This document shows, one piece after another, positions 52,318 through 63,357 of a DNA stretch of 64,000 nucleotides. Position 1 is the first letter of the stretch. Every line of letters begins with the position of its first letter. The stretch spans positions 1,116,001 through 1,180,000 of the forward strand of contig NZ_JAXHLN010000003.1 of the NCBI RefSeq assembly GCF_034522235.1, written 5' to 3'. Under the pieces are notes generated by a model. It did not search any database. It saw nothing but the letters and a program-made list of their open reading frames with translations, and had not been told where the DNA came from. The translations under genes and the position numbers were made by a program. This stretch comes from Thiohalophilus sp. Lineage in GTDB: Bacteria; Pseudomonadota; Gammaproteobacteria; UBA6429; Thiohalophilaceae.

Positions 52318-53640
52318 TTGTTTGAACGTCCACAAGCCGGTGAACGGGCGGTTCTGGTTCACCTGGCCCTGCAAGCCGAACAGCAGCAGGAAGAACCGCA
52401 GGAATTCCGGGAACTGGCTCTCTCCGCCGGCGCCGAGCCGGTCGCTGTGGTGACCGGTTCCCGGGCTGTTCCCCATCCCCGCTATTTTGTCGGCAGCGGC
52501 AAGGCTGAAGAGATTCGCGACACGGTCAAGGCGCTCGACGCCGATCTGGTGCTGTTTAACCATGCCCTGTCACCGGTGCAGGAGCGCAACCTCGAACAAT
52601 TGCTCAACTGCCGGGTGCTGGATCGTACCGGCCTGATCCTGGATATTTTCGCCCAGCGCGCCCGCACCCACGAAGGCAAACTGCAGGTTGAACTGGCGCA
52701 GCTCAAGCACCTGTCCACCCGCCTGGTGCGCGGCTGGACCCATCTGGAGCGCCAGAAGGGCGGCATCGGCCTGCGCGGTCCGGGCGAAACCCAGCTGGAG
52801 ACCGACCGCCGCTTGATCGGCGATCGCATTCGCCAGCTCAACAAGCGCCTGGAAAAGGTCCAGCGCCAGCGCGAGCAGGGCCGCCGCGCCCGCAAGCGGG
52901 CCGAGATTCCGTCGGTCTCGCTGGTCGGTTATACCAATGCCGGTAAATCGACGCTGTTCAACCGGCTCACCGAATCCCATGTCTATGCCGCCGACCAGTT
53001 GTTCGCCACTCTCGATCCGACCCTGCGCCGGTTGGAGCTGGCCGACGGGCAGAAGCTAATCCTGGCCGACACGGTCGGCTTTATCCGCCATCTGCCCCAC
53101 GATCTGGTGGCGGCATTTCGTTCCACCTTGCAGGAAACCCGCGACGCGGATCTGCTGTTGCATGTGGTGGACGCCTCCAGCCCCGAGCGGGAGGCCAATA
53201 TTGAGCAAGTCAACGCCGTACTGAGCGAGATCGAGGCCCGGGCGGTGCCGCAGCTGCTGGTCTACAACAAGATCGACCGCCTGGAAGACACGCCGCCGCA
53301 CATCGAGTATGACGAGCGGGGCCTGCCCTGGCGGGTCTGGATCTCGGCGCAAAGCGGGGCGGGACTGGAACAGTTACGCGAGGCGCTGGCCGCGCGACTG
53401 GACCGGGGCCGGATCTGCCACGAGCTGCTGTTGCCGGTGACCCAGGGCCGACTGCATGCCCTGTTGCATGAAGTCGGCAAGGTGCACCGCGAGCAGGTGG
53501 ACGAGCAGGGTAACTGGCTGATGACGGTGGAAATGCCCCGGCCCGAGTGGCAGTCGCTGGACAAACACCACGGCATAGCGACCTATCTGGCGCAGGACGA
53601 AGAGGCGTTACGCCTTGCGGCAGGTAGCGAAGCCCCATAG
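52318..53640 (+). CDS. hflX: Ribosome-associated GTPase HflX
   Basis: The 440 residues match HflX: N-terminal HflX domain, the GLRGPGETQLETDRRLI linker, G1 GYTNAGKSTLFNRL, G3 DTVGFIRHLP and G4 YNKIDRL. It splits stalled or hibernating ribosomes, especially in heat. No ATG or GTG fits; TTG 52318 gives the usual FERPQAGERAVLVHL opening. It sits in the hfq-hflX-hflK-hflC unit. Confidence 0.95.
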   Translation: MFERPQAGERAVLVHLALQAEQQQEEPQEFRELALSAGAEPVAVVTGSRAVPHPRYFVGSGKAEEIRDTVKALDADLVLFNHALSPVQERNLEQLLNCRVLDRTGLILDIFAQRARTHEGKLQVELAQLKHLSTRLVRGWTHLERQKGGIGLRGPGETQLETDRRLIGDRIRQLNKRLEKVQRQREQGRRARKRAEIPSVSLVGYTNAGKSTLFNRLTESHVYAADQLFATLDPTLRRLELADGQKLILADTVGFIRHLPHDLVAAFRSTLQETRDADLLLHVVDASSPEREANIEQVNAVLSEIEARAVPQLLVYNKIDRLEDTPPHIEYDERGLPWRVWISAQSGAGLEQLREALAARLDRGRICHELLLPVTQGRLHALLHEVGKVHREQVDEQGNWLMTVEMPRPEWQSLDKHHGIATYLAQDEEALRLAAGSEAP

Positions 53641-53723
53641 AATTGCCCCTCGGTCACATTGAAAATCCACAATCCCTGAATTAAACCGCACGCTGATTCA
53701 GAACACATATCACGGAGCATCAC

Positions 53724-54890
53724 ATGGCCTGGAATGAACCTGGTGGTTCAAACAACAAGGACCCCTGGGGTAATCGCAATAACCCGCAGGGCGGTCCCCC
53801 GGATCTCGACGAAGTCATCAAAAAGCTGCAGGCCAAATTCGGCGGTCTGTTCGGCGGTAAAGGCGGTGGCGGTGGCCCCCGCATCCCCGGTGCGGGCGGC
53901 TCGATCGGCCTGAGCTTCATTGCCCTGGTGCTGGTGGCGATCTGGGCCCTGTCCGGTATCTACATCGTCAACGAAGGTAAAGAGGCCGTGGTACTGCGCT
54001 TTGGTGCATTCGAGAGCATCCAGCCGCCGGGCCCGCACTGGTATCCGCGGTTTATCGACACTGTGGAGATCGTCGACGTGTCCAATGTGCGCTCGGTGCA
54101 TATCGGTGAAGGCAGCCAGGAAGCCCTGATGCTGACCCAGGACGAGAATATCGTCGATATGGAATTCGTGGTGCAGTACAACGTGCGCGATTCGCGCCGT
54201 TTCCTGTATCACGTTCGTGACCCGGAAATCTCGTTAAAACACGTCACGCAAAGTGCCGTACGCGAGATCGTCGGTAACAACAACATGGAACACATCATCA
54301 CCCAGGGACGCGACAAGATCGCCTCCGAAGCCTGGGACCGCATCCAGGGCATTCTCGACAGTTATGAAACCGGTCTGCAGGTACGCGGTTTCAACATGCA
54401 GAAGGCCCAACCACCGAGCCAGGTTATGGCGGCGTTCGATGATGTGGCGGCCGCGCGCGAGGATCGGGAAAAGTTCATGAACCAGGCCATGGCCTACGCG
54501 AACGACATTCTGCCCCGTGCCGAGGGTCAGGCACAGCGCTTCCTGGAAGAGGCCAAGGGCTACCGGGATCAGAAAATCGCGGTGGCTGAAGGTGATGCCG
54601 AACGCTTCTCGGATATTCTGGTCGAGTACAAGAAGGCCCCCGTGGTCACCCGCGAGCGTCTGTACCTGGAGGCGATCGAAGAGATACTCGGCAAGAATCC
54701 GAAAGTCATGATCGACCTGCAAAACGGCAATAACCTGATGTATCTGCCGCTGGATCAGATCATGCAGCGTTCGAAAAACAGTGATACGAACTCACAGTCC
54801 GGTTCCGGTCCCTTCAAGGAGCAAGTCGAGGAATTTGGACTGGATCAGATGCGTGAGCGTGATAACCGCTCGCGGGAGGTACGCCAATGA
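53724..54890 (+). CDS. hflK: FtsH protease modulator HflK
   Basis: This 388-residue protein has a Gly/Pro-rich cytoplasmic head (about 1-60), one membrane helix (about 66-86; LSFIALVLVAIWALSGIYIV) and the SPFH/band-7 domain facing the periplasm. The N-terminal NNKDPWGNRNNPQGGPPDLDE is typical of HflK. With HflC it forms the cage around FtsH. Overlaps hflC by four bases. Confidence 0.96.
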   Translation: MAWNEPGGSNNKDPWGNRNNPQGGPPDLDEVIKKLQAKFGGLFGGKGGGGGPRIPGAGGSIGLSFIALVLVAIWALSGIYIVNEGKEAVVLRFGAFESIQPPGPHWYPRFIDTVEIVDVSNVRSVHIGEGSQEALMLTQDENIVDMEFVVQYNVRDSRRFLYHVRDPEISLKHVTQSAVREIVGNNNMEHIITQGRDKIASEAWDRIQGILDSYETGLQVRGFNMQKAQPPSQVMAAFDDVAAAREDREKFMNQAMAYANDILPRAEGQAQRFLEEAKGYRDQKIAVAEGDAERFSDILVEYKKAPVVTRERLYLEAIEEILGKNPKVMIDLQNGNNLMYLPLDQIMQRSKNSDTNSQSGSGPFKEQVEEFGLDQMRERDNRSREVRQ

Positions 54891-55762
54891 GCCCGAAACT
54901 TATCGCCGCTATCGTCGTGCTGGCTGTCATTGGCCTGATCGCCAGTAACTCCATGTTCACGGTCAGCGAACGCGAACTGGCGATCCAGTTTGCGTTGGGG
55001 AAGGTGAAAAAAGCTGACTTTGAACCGGGGCTGCATTTCAAGTGGCCTTTCGTGAATAACGTGCGCAAATATGAGAAGCGGATTATCACCGCCGATACCG
55101 CCCCGCAGCGTTATCTGACCCAGGAACAGAAACCGTTGATCGTGGATTACTACGTCAAGTGGCGCATCGATGATGTCGAGACCTATTACAAGACCATGCA
55201 GGGCATGGAGAGTCGTGCTCGGATGCAGTTTCAGTCGATTGTCAACAAGGGCTTGCTGGACGCCTTTGGTGAGCGCACCTTGCAGGAAGTCATCTCCGAC
55301 GCGCGGGATAACATCATGCGCAGTATTACCAAGAAGGCCGATAAACGGGTTCAGAGTTTCGGTATCGAGATCGTCGATGTCCGTCTCAAGCGCATCGAGC
55401 TGACCGAACGGGTGTTCGAGAATATTTTCGAACGCATGAGCTCGGCGCGTGCGAAGGAAGCCAAGGAACTGCGCGCTTCCGGTCGAGGTGAGGCGGAACG
55501 CATCCGCGCCGAGGCGGAACGCCAGAAGACGGTCATGCTGGCCAACGCCTATCGCGAGGCCCAGGCTATTCGTGGTCAGGGTGATGCCAAAGCGGCAGGC
55601 ATTTATGCCAACGCCTTTTCGGAGGATGAAGAGTTCTACTCGTTCTACCGCAGCCTCAATGCCTATCGCAAATCGCTGGTGGGTGACGGCAATATGATGG
55701 TGCTGGAACCGGACTCTGAGTTCTTCAAATATTTCAAGAACAACAATCCCGCTGGCAAGTGA
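54887..55762 (+). CDS. hflC: FtsH protease modulator HflC
   Basis: This 291-residue SPFH protein has a signal-anchor helix (about 5-21) and ERELAIQFALGKV, KFVNNV-type strands, and the coiled-coil region RASGRGEAERIRAEAERQK. It pairs with HflK. The ATGA overlap with hflK gives equal translation of the two. The length is a little below E. coli HflC (334). Confidence 0.96.
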   Translation: MSPKLIAAIVVLAVIGLIASNSMFTVSERELAIQFALGKVKKADFEPGLHFKWPFVNNVRKYEKRIITADTAPQRYLTQEQKPLIVDYYVKWRIDDVETYYKTMQGMESRARMQFQSIVNKGLLDAFGERTLQEVISDARDNIMRSITKKADKRVQSFGIEIVDVRLKRIELTERVFENIFERMSSARAKEAKELRASGRGEAERIRAEAERQKTVMLANAYREAQAIRGQGDAKAAGIYANAFSEDEEFYSFYRSLNAYRKSLVGDGNMMVLEPDSEFFKYFKNNNPAGK

Positions 55763-55805
55763 CACGCCGATAACGTTTGACTAACCATTCTTTCGGGCGT
55801 CGTTC

Positions 55806-55994
55806 ATGTGGCAGGACTTGGTTTTGGTAATCGCGCTGGTGCTGGTGATCGAGGGGATATCACCGGCGCTCAGTCCCGCCTCTTTTCGTCGTGGTCTGTT
55901 AATGGTGGCCCAGATGAGCGACCGCGTCTTGCGGCGTATCGGGCTGGCCGCCATGACAGGTGGGGCGTTGTTGATCTATCTGATCAAGGGTTAA
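55806..55994 (+). CDS. DUF2065 small membrane protein (YjeT-like)
   Basis: The 62 residues form two membrane helices (about 3-20 and 44-60) around SPASFRRGLLMVAQMSDRVL. It matches the DUF2065 family usually found between hflC and purA. The function is unknown. It lies seven bases before hisZ. Confidence 0.9.
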   Translation: MWQDLVLVIALVLVIEGISPALSPASFRRGLLMVAQMSDRVLRRIGLAAMTGGALLIYLIKG

Positions 55995-56001
55995 GTACAG
56001 A

Positions 56002-57180
56002 ATGAAATCCGATCGTTGGTTGTTACCGGAAGGGATCGAGGAGGTCCTGCCGCAACAGGCGCGCCGGCTCGAGGCGTTGCGTCGGCGGCTGCTCGATCTG
56101 TATGCCGGCTGGGGCTATGAGCTGGTGATGCCGCCGATGATCGAATACCTCGATTCATTGCTGACCGGCACCGGCCACGATCTCGATTTGCAGACTTTCA
56201 AGCTGACCGATCAGCTGACCGGCAAACTGATGGGCCTGCGCGCCGACATGACGCCGCAGGTAGCGCGCATCGATGCCCATACATTAAAAAAAGATTGTCC
56301 CACCCGGCTGTGTTATATCGGCTCGGTGTTGCACACCCGATCGGACGGCTTCGCCGGTTCGCGCAGCCCGATCCAGGTGGGCGCCGAACTCTATGGCCAC
56401 AGCGGCAGCGAAAGCGACGTCGAAGTGTTCCGCCTGATGCTGGAGACCCTGCGGCGAAGCAATATTCGTGATCTCTATTTTGATCTGGGTCATGTGGGTA
56501 TCTACCGGCAACTGGTGCGCGCGGCACAGTTGTCGGCTGAACAGGAGAGTGAACTGTTCGATGCCTTGCAACGCAAGGCCATTCCCGAGATCGAACAGTT
56601 GCTGGACAAAAGTGCTGTCGACAAGAAGATTGCCAAAGGGCTGTTGGGACTGGCGCAACTGAACGGTGATGAGAGCGTCATCGGGGAGGCGCGTCGTCTA
56701 CTGGCCTTCGCCGGCGAGGGCGTGAGCCAGGCACTGGATAACCTGCAGGCCGTGGCCGAACAGATCAAAAGCTGCGAGCCATCCATTCCGCTGCATTTCG
56801 ATCTGGCGGAGCTCCGCGGTTACAATTATCACACCGGTGTCGTGTTTGCCGCCTATGTACCGGGTTGTGGCCAGTCCATCGCCCAGGGCGGACGCTATGA
56901 TGATATCGGTCAGGTCTTTGGTCGTGCTCGGCCGGCAACCGGTTTCAGCACGGATCTCAAGACGCTGATCGATCTGGGCGAAGATCAAAGCGCAACGCCC
57001 GGTGCGATTTACGCACCGGGTGACAATGACGCCGGTTTGCGTGACACGATTGAACAACTTCGCCGGCAGGGAGAGCGGGTGATCAGCGCCCTGCCGGGCG
57101 ACAACAGTGATCCGCAGCAACTGGGCTGTGATCGCAAGCTGGTCAGGGACGGCAAGGCATGGCAGATTACAACGATTTGA
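56002..57180 (+). CDS. hisZ: ATP phosphoribosyltransferase regulatory subunit
   Basis: This 392-residue class II histidyl-tRNA synthetase paralogue lacks the anticodon-binding domain. Motif 2 is present (SVLHTRSDGFAGSRSPIQVG), and the histidine loop region reads GYNYHTGVVFAAYVPG. HisZ partners the short form of HisG in the first step of histidine synthesis, so a short hisG is expected elsewhere. Placement between DUF2065 and purA is usual in gammaproteobacteria that have it. Confidence 0.94.
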   Translation: MKSDRWLLPEGIEEVLPQQARRLEALRRRLLDLYAGWGYELVMPPMIEYLDSLLTGTGHDLDLQTFKLTDQLTGKLMGLRADMTPQVARIDAHTLKKDCPTRLCYIGSVLHTRSDGFAGSRSPIQVGAELYGHSGSESDVEVFRLMLETLRRSNIRDLYFDLGHVGIYRQLVRAAQLSAEQESELFDALQRKAIPEIEQLLDKSAVDKKIAKGLLGLAQLNGDESVIGEARRLLAFAGEGVSQALDNLQAVAEQIKSCEPSIPLHFDLAELRGYNYHTGVVFAAYVPGCGQSIAQGGRYDDIGQVFGRARPATGFSTDLKTLIDLGEDQSATPGAIYAPGDNDAGLRDTIEQLRRQGERVISALPGDNSDPQQLGCDRKLVRDGKAWQITTI

Positions 57181-57183
57181 TAA

Positions 57184-58534
<1,351 letters not shown>

Positions 58535-58535
58535 C

Positions 58536-58862
58536 AGTAGAGGTAGGCCGGACATAGCGAAGCGGTGTCCGGCAATCCGGTCTGGCGAGGCCTGCATGAT
58601 GCCTGGATTTTATAAAAAATCTCACCACGAAGACGCGAAGACACGAAGGAGAAATTCATCCGCTTCGAGACTTCGTGTCTTCGTGGTAAAAATAGCTAGA
58701 TACTATCCCTTAAGGTCGATACCGAGATAGAAAGAATAAAGCCTGTCTCATGGACCGTAGGAGCGCCTTTGGCGCGATAAAAGCCCGTGCAATCGGCGAG
58801 GTCTGTCGCGGCGCAGCCGCTCCTGCAGAGATGTGATGGGTTGGCACGGTAAACCGTGTATG
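58536..58862. repeat. Repeat cluster after purA
   Basis: There is no gene here. In order: GCCGGACA facing TGTCCGGC (58547-58573); an ACCACGAAGACGCGAAG-family element (58607-58692) with TTTTATAAAA lead-in; and a third palindrome with GTAGGAGCGCCTTTGGCGCG (58757-58776) facing TCGCGGCGCAGCCGCTCCTG (58805 onward), a REP-like form. These stacked elements make up the densest repeat area in the window. Confidence 0.8.
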
Positions 58863-58864
58863 AA

Positions 58865-59002
58865 TTTTTATAAAAGCGTTACCACGAAGACGCGAAGGCA
58901 CGAAGAAAAAATTAATCCACTTCGAGACTTCGTGTCTTCGTAGTAAAAAATAGCCCGATAGATGGAATGTCAGGTAGCGCTATGCGCAACCTGACCTACA
59001 CC
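58865..59002. repeat. Composite palindromic repeat, copy B
   Basis: The same order of parts as copy A at 26210-26348: TTTTTATAAAAGCGTTACCA, facing CGAAG arms, then ATGTCAGGTAGCGC with its partner GCGCAACCTGAC. Differences are scattered single bases, so the two copies shared a recent ancestor. Confidence 0.88.
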
Positions 59003-59003
59003 C

Positions 59004-59048
59004 TGAGTACTAAGTACTAAGTACTAAGTACTAAGTACTAAGTACTCA
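59004..59048. repeat. Heptanucleotide tandem repeat (AGTACTA)
   Basis: AGTACTA is repeated about six times without error, bordered by GAGTACT and AGTACTCAG. The corresponding spot after copy A (26358-26390) has degenerate words of the same kind. Simple tandem repeats like this change copy number readily. It ends just before the modC stop codon. Confidence 0.9.
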
Positions 59049-59052
59049 GAAC

Positions 59053-60117
59053 TTATACCAGTGCAACGCTTTTCACCTGCGCATAAACCTGCTTGCCAAC
59101 TGCCAATCCCAGATGCTCGGCGGACTTGCGGGTGATCCGAGCGAGCAGGCTGGCGCCGTTGGCATTGAGTTTGACCAGTTGCTGGGCCGGGGGCTCTTCG
59201 GCGACGGCCTCGACGGTGACAGGAAAGATGTTAAGAATGCTGGTGTCCGTTTGTTGCGCCAAGGTCAGACTGATATCCCGCGCCTGCAGACGCACCCGTA
59301 CCGCTTGACCCACCGGCAAGTCGGCCTGTGTGACGGTCAGTCTTCCGCCGGCGAACTCGAGATAGCTCAAACCGTATTGATCATCGTGCGCGTCGACCGT
59401 GGCTTCCACGATGGTCTCGGCATCGGGCGCATGGGCCAGGGGCAGATCGAGCCGGTTTAACAACTCGATCACGCTGCCGGTGGCCTGGACCCGGCCGCCG
59501 TTTAACATGATCATCTGTTGCGCCAGTTGCGCCACTTCACTGTGATCGTGGCTGACGTACAGCACCGGGATCGACAGCGCCTGCGACAGCTGCTGCAGGC
59601 AGGCCATGATGGCGTTTTTACTGTCGCGATCCAGCGCGGCCAGCGGTTCATCCATTAATAATAATCGCGGCGCCGACAGCAGGGCGCGACCGATCGCCAC
59701 CCGCTGGCGTTCGCCCCCGGATAAATTTGTCGCAGAACGTGCCTGTAATCTGTCGATACCTAACAGGTCGGCAATGTGGTCGGGATCCACGCCGGCCTGT
59801 TCGCCGCCGCTACGGCGATAGCCGTAGAGCAGGTTGTCGCGCACCGACAGATGCGCGAACAGGTTGGCCTCCTGAAAGACATAACCGATGCCGCGCCGGT
59901 GCACCGGCACAAAGGTGTTTTCGTCCTGCCAGGTGGTATGATCCAGTTTCACGCTGCCGCGGGCCATCGGCTCCAGGCCGGCAATGCAGCGTAACAGGGT
60001 GGTCTTGCCGCAGCCCGACGGGCCGAACAGGGCGGTGATGCCCTGCGCCGGCGCACTGAATTCGGCCTGTAGCGTGAAATCTCCGCGGGTGAGTTGAAAG
60101 CGGGCCTGCAGCGTCAT
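59053..60117 (-). CDS. modC: Molybdate ABC transporter ATPase
   Basis: The 354 residues hold the ABC domain (Walker [19 protein letters not shown], signature [16 protein letters not shown], Walker [13 protein letters not shown]) and a C-terminal TOBE/Mop domain (about 290-354) that binds oxyanion. It powers molybdate import through ModB. It overlaps modB by four bases. Dispersed repeats begin within five bases of its stop. Confidence 0.96.
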   Translation of the reverse strand: MTLQARFQLTRGDFTLQAEFSAPAQGITALFGPSGCGKTTLLRCIAGLEPMARGSVKLDHTTWQDENTFVPVHRRGIGYVFQEANLFAHLSVRDNLLYGYRRSGGEQAGVDPDHIADLLGIDRLQARSATNLSGGERQRVAIGRALLSAPRLLLMDEPLAALDRDSKNAIMACLQQLSQALSIPVLYVSHDHSEVAQLAQQMIMLNGGRVQATGSVIELLNRLDLPLAHAPDAETIVEATVDAHDDQYGLSYLEFAGGRLTVTQADLPVGQAVRVRLQARDISLTLAQQTDTSILNIFPVTVEAVAEEPPAQQLVKLNANGASLLARITRKSAEHLGLAVGKQVYAQVKSVALV

Positions 60118-60794
60118 GCGGGCAGTACCTGCAGACGCCGGTTATAGCGATAAACCAGCAACAACAGCACAAACGAGGCCAGCAGCAGCCCGCCGGCCAG
60201 CCAGTGGGCGCTGGCGTAATCCACTGCCTCGACATGATCATAAATCGCAATCGACAGCACCTGGGTTTCGCCCGGAATGTTGCCGCCGATCATCAGCACC
60301 ACGCCAAATTCCCCGACCGTATGCGCAAAGCCGAGAATCGCGGCGGTAATAAAGCCGGGGCGCGCGAGGGGAATGATCACGCTGACAAACCGATCCAGTG
60401 GAGAAGCGCGCAGGGTGGCGGCGACCTCCAGCGGCCGGCGACCGATGGCGGCAAAGGTATTTTGCAGCGGCTGTACCACGAACGGCAGGGAATAGAACAC
60501 CGAACCGATCACCAGCCCGCTGAAAGTAAAGGCCAGCGAACCCAGTCCCAGCGCGTCGGCGGTCTGGCCGAAGATCCCCCGCGGTCCCAGCGCCAGCAAA
60601 AGATAAAACCCGAGCACCGTGGGCGGCAGCACCAGCGGCAGGGCGATCACCGCCTCGATCACCGGTTTGAAACGCCGACGACTGTGGGCCAGCCACCAGG
60701 CCAGCGGCGTGCCGAGCAGCAATAATATCAGCGTCGTGAGGGTGGCCAGCTGGAGCGTGATCCACAGGGCCTGCAGGTCGTTAGCGCTGATCAT
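60114..60794 (-). CDS. modB: Molybdate ABC transporter permease
   Basis: This 226-residue protein has five to six membrane helices and the permease EAA loop ([25 protein letters not shown]), which contacts ModC. The segment [20 protein letters not shown] is typical of ModB/CysT-type permeases. Overlaps of four bases with both modA and modC show a single translation-coupled operon. Confidence 0.96.
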   Translation of the reverse strand: MISANDLQALWITLQLATLTTLILLLLGTPLAWWLAHSRRRFKPVIEAVIALPLVLPPTVLGFYLLLALGPRGIFGQTADALGLGSLAFTFSGLVIGSVFYSLPFVVQPLQNTFAAIGRRPLEVAATLRASPLDRFVSVIIPLARPGFITAAILGFAHTVGEFGVVLMIGGNIPGETQVLSIAIYDHVEAVDYASAHWLAGGLLLASFVLLLLVYRYNRRLQVLPA

Positions 60795-61585
60795 TCCCTC
60801 TCCTGTGACGGGGCGGCGTAGCCGAACCGGCGCATGATCCGGCCGGCGGGTTCACTTTTTATATAAGTGATAAACGCCCGGGCGGCCGGCGTGTCGTTCA
60901 ACATCAACGCCTGCTGTTCGATCGGATCATACAGCGATTGGGGAATGGTCCACCTCGAGCCCTGTTTGCTTATGCCCGTGCCTTGCAGTTGCGACAGCGC
61001 GACAAAGCCCAGCTGCGCGTTACCGCTGGCGACAAACTGAAAGGTCTGGGCGATACTCTCGCCGCGCACAATTCGAGGCTGCAATGTCGCGTACAAACCG
61101 CGTCGTTTCAGCACCTGTTTCGCCGCCAGTCCGTAAGGCGCCAGGCGCGGATTGGCCATCGCCAGCCGCCGGAAATCGCCGCTCGCCAGTATCGCGCCTT
61201 CGCGATCCACGTAATCCGCTTTTGGACTCCATAACGCCAGTTTGCCAAGCGCGTAAGTAAAACGACTGTTCGGGACACTGCGTTGTTGTTCCTCGAGTAA
61301 CGCGGGGCGGCGCACATCGGCGGCAAAAAACAGATCAAACGGCGCGCCGTTGAGGATCTGCGCGTAATGCTTGCCGGTCGAGCCGCTGGCGAGTACCAGC
61401 CGATGTTCGCTGTTGGCTTCAAAGTCACGGGCCAATGCCTCCAATGTGGTCTTGAAATTCGCCGCCACCGCCACCCGCAGGGTCTCCGCATTGACCTGTT
61501 GAATCAGGGCGCCGCTCAGCAGAATGACTATTAGCGCGACACGACCAGTTTGTTTAACGATGATGGTCAATGACGTTTTTAACAA
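60791..61585 (-). CDS. modA: Molybdate-binding periplasmic protein
   Basis: This 264-residue protein has a signal peptide ([19 protein letters not shown]) and the ModA ligand residues: [14 protein letters not shown], then [26 protein letters not shown]. It captures molybdate or tungstate for ModBC. First gene of modABC. I see no ModE box in the short upstream region, which instead holds a GCGCCTCTGCGCCC repeat word. Confidence 0.94.
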   Translation of the reverse strand: MLKTSLTIIVKQTGRVALIVILLSGALIQQVNAETLRVAVAANFKTTLEALARDFEANSEHRLVLASGSTGKHYAQILNGAPFDLFFAADVRRPALLEEQQRSVPNSRFTYALGKLALWSPKADYVDREGAILASGDFRRLAMANPRLAPYGLAAKQVLKRRGLYATLQPRIVRGESIAQTFQFVASGNAQLGFVALSQLQGTGISKQGSRWTIPQSLYDPIEQQALMLNDTPAARAFITYIKSEPAGRIMRRFGYAAPSQERE

Positions 61586-61589
61586 TGCT

Positions 61590-61630
61590 TTACTCCGCGT
61601 CCTTTGCGCCTCTGCGCCCTCTGCGTTATT
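61590..61630. repeat. CGCAGAGG-family short repeat upstream of modA
   Basis: CTCCGCGTCCTTTGCGCCTC and following TGCGCCCTCTGCGTTA lie just ahead of modA. Related words occur near 12268 (GCGGAGGACGCAAAG), 16966 and 32247 (GCAGACGCCTCTGCGG). Confidence 0.6.
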
Positions 61631-61679
61631 TCCAGTAGAATTTAAAAAGTAAGGAGCCCTGCCGTTTGCCGCTTTGTAC

Positions 61680-62993
61680 CTAGTGCAGCTTGATCTCCGG
61701 CTCGACCGTGGCCCGGAAGCGGTTGGCGATGGAGATCATCATGGTGCGGTAAAAACCGAACAGCGCGAACTGGTGCAGCTTGTATAACGACAGGTAAACC
61801 ATCCGCGCCACAAAGCCCTCGACCATGATGCTGCCGGTCAGATTTCCCATCAGGTTGCCCACGGTACTGTACTTGCCCAGCGAGACCAGCGAGCCGTAAT
61901 CGCGATAGTGAAATGTCGGCAACGGTGTGCCCGCCAGACGACGCTTCATGCTCTTGATCAGCACGGCGGCCTGTTGATGCGCGGCCTGGGCCCGGGGCGG
62001 CACATTGGTCTCCATCTGTGGCCAGGGGCAGGCGGCGCAATCGCCGAAGGCGAAAATATTCTCATCGCGGGTGGTTTGCAGAGTCTGGTCGACGACCAGT
62101 TGATTGGCGCGGTTGGTTTCCAGACCGTCGATGTCGGCGAGAAAATCGGGCGCCTTGATGCCGGCGGCCCAGACCTTGATTGGCGCCTGGATCTCGCGCC
62201 CGCTTTCGGTATACAGCGCTTCGGCGCTGACCTTGACCACCCGTTCGCCCTTGAGCACGGCGATATGGAGTTTGTCCAGTTCCATCTCGGTGGCCTGCGA
62301 CAGGCGGGGCGGCAGGCCGGGCAGGATCCGATCGGCGGCTTCGACAATGGTAATGCGCACATCGGCCGGATTGATCTGATCGATACCGTAGGCGGTAATC
62401 AGCCGCGAGACCTTGTGCAACTGGGCGGAGAGTTCGATGCCGGTGGCGCCGCCGCCGGCGATCACCACATCCAGCTGGCCCTGTTGCGTCGCATCGGGAT
62501 GGGTGCTGGCGCGCATGAAGTTCTCCAGCAGCAGGTGCTGGAACGATTCGGCCTGTTGCTTGGTATCCAGAAACAGGCAGTGCTCGCGCACGCCCTCGAT
62601 ACCGAAATCGTTACTCACGCTGCCGACAGCCATAATCAGGGTGTCGTATTGAAACTCGCGTCGGGGAATGACTTCGTTGCCGCTGGCATCCAGGGTCGGG
62701 GCCAGATAAATGGTGCGCGCGGCGCGATCCAGCCGGTCCATGCGCCCGAGGCGAAACTCGAAATGGTTGCGCGCCGCCTGGGCCAGGTATTCGATCTGGT
62801 TTTCATAGGCGTCAAAGGTCCCGGCGGCCACCTCGTGCAGCAGCGGTTTCCAGATATGTGTGCGATTGGCGTCCACCAGGGTGATCCGGGCGCGGCCTTT
62901 TTTACCCAGAGTCTTGCCCAGGCGGGTGGCCAGTTCCAGGCCGCCGGCGCCGCCGCCGACGATAATAATATGGTGCAAATCCGATTCGCGCAT
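61680..62993 (-). CDS. ndh: Type II NADH dehydrogenase (NDH-2)
   Basis: The 437 residues hold two dinucleotide folds (IIIVGGGAGGLELATRLG at the N terminus; VVIAGGGATGIELSAQLHK mid-protein) and the FAFGDCAACPW segment of the family. The C-terminal region with KLHQFALFGFYRTMMISIANR provides the membrane-binding helices. It passes electrons from NADH to quinone without pumping protons. It stands alone between modA and tRNA-Leu. Confidence 0.93.
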   Translation of the reverse strand: MRESDLHHIIIVGGGAGGLELATRLGKTLGKKGRARITLVDANRTHIWKPLLHEVAAGTFDAYENQIEYLAQAARNHFEFRLGRMDRLDRAARTIYLAPTLDASGNEVIPRREFQYDTLIMAVGSVSNDFGIEGVREHCLFLDTKQQAESFQHLLLENFMRASTHPDATQQGQLDVVIAGGGATGIELSAQLHKVSRLITAYGIDQINPADVRITIVEAADRILPGLPPRLSQATEMELDKLHIAVLKGERVVKVSAEALYTESGREIQAPIKVWAAGIKAPDFLADIDGLETNRANQLVVDQTLQTTRDENIFAFGDCAACPWPQMETNVPPRAQAAHQQAAVLIKSMKRRLAGTPLPTFHYRDYGSLVSLGKYSTVGNLMGNLTGSIMVEGFVARMVYLSLYKLHQFALFGFYRTMMISIANRFRATVEPEIKLH

Positions 62994-63101
62994 CGCTCGC
63001 TATGCGTCCTGTGAGAATGAGGTTATCAAAGTGTAGCACCGGGGGGGATGCTTGCCCGAAAGACAAACAGGGAGAATGGTACTTTGTTTCGGAAGAAACA
63101 A

Positions 63102-63125
63102 AAAAGCCCCCGAAAGGGGGCTTTT
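63102..63125 (-). terminator. Terminator of tRNA-Leu
   Basis: AAAAGCCCCC-GAAA-GGGGGCTTTT forms a ten-base stem with a GNRA loop; on the minus strand TTTTTTG follows. It lies 11 bases after the tRNA 3' end. Confidence 0.92.
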
Positions 63126-63135
63126 ATGAGAGAAT

Positions 63136-63222
63136 TGGTGCCGAGGAGAGGACTTGAACCTCCACGGGGTTACCCCCACTAGCACCTGAAGCTAGCGCGT
63201 CTACCAATTCCGCCACCTCGGC
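63136..63222 (-). tRNA. leu: tRNA-Leu (CAG)
   Basis: The 87 bases fold as a class II tRNA: acceptor GCCGAGG/CCTCGGC, D arm with AATTGGTAGACGC, anticodon stem CTAGC/GCTAG with loop TTCAGGT (anticodon CAG), a long variable arm (GGGGGTAACCCCG) and T arm GGTTCAAGTCC. CCA is encoded. The same tRNA precedes rnr in many gammaproteobacteria. No integrase or att duplication is seen beside it. Confidence 0.97.
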
Positions 63223-63235
63223 TCAGAAGCCGCGC

Positions 63236-63264
63236 ACTTTACAGAGAGTCCCCGGGATTGTCAA
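63236..63264 (-). promoter_or_regulatory. Sigma-70 promoter of tRNA-Leu
   Basis: On the minus strand TTGACA (63264-63259) is followed after 17 bases by TAAAGT (63241-63236). Transcription would begin seven to eight bases before the mature tRNA. The -35 is a perfect match and the GC-rich discriminator suits stringent control. Confidence 0.85.
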
Positions 63265-63357
63265 TCACGAGCACTGCTCCGATAAATGACGCATAATTCG
63301 CCGGTGACGAGACCAATTGTCTCACCGAATACAAAATAACGAGAGAAAGAAGATTAC

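Noticed and set aside
63136-63222. tRNA-Leu as an integration site for an island
   Set aside because: No integrase, no duplicated tRNA end, and the flanking genes follow the normal conserved order.
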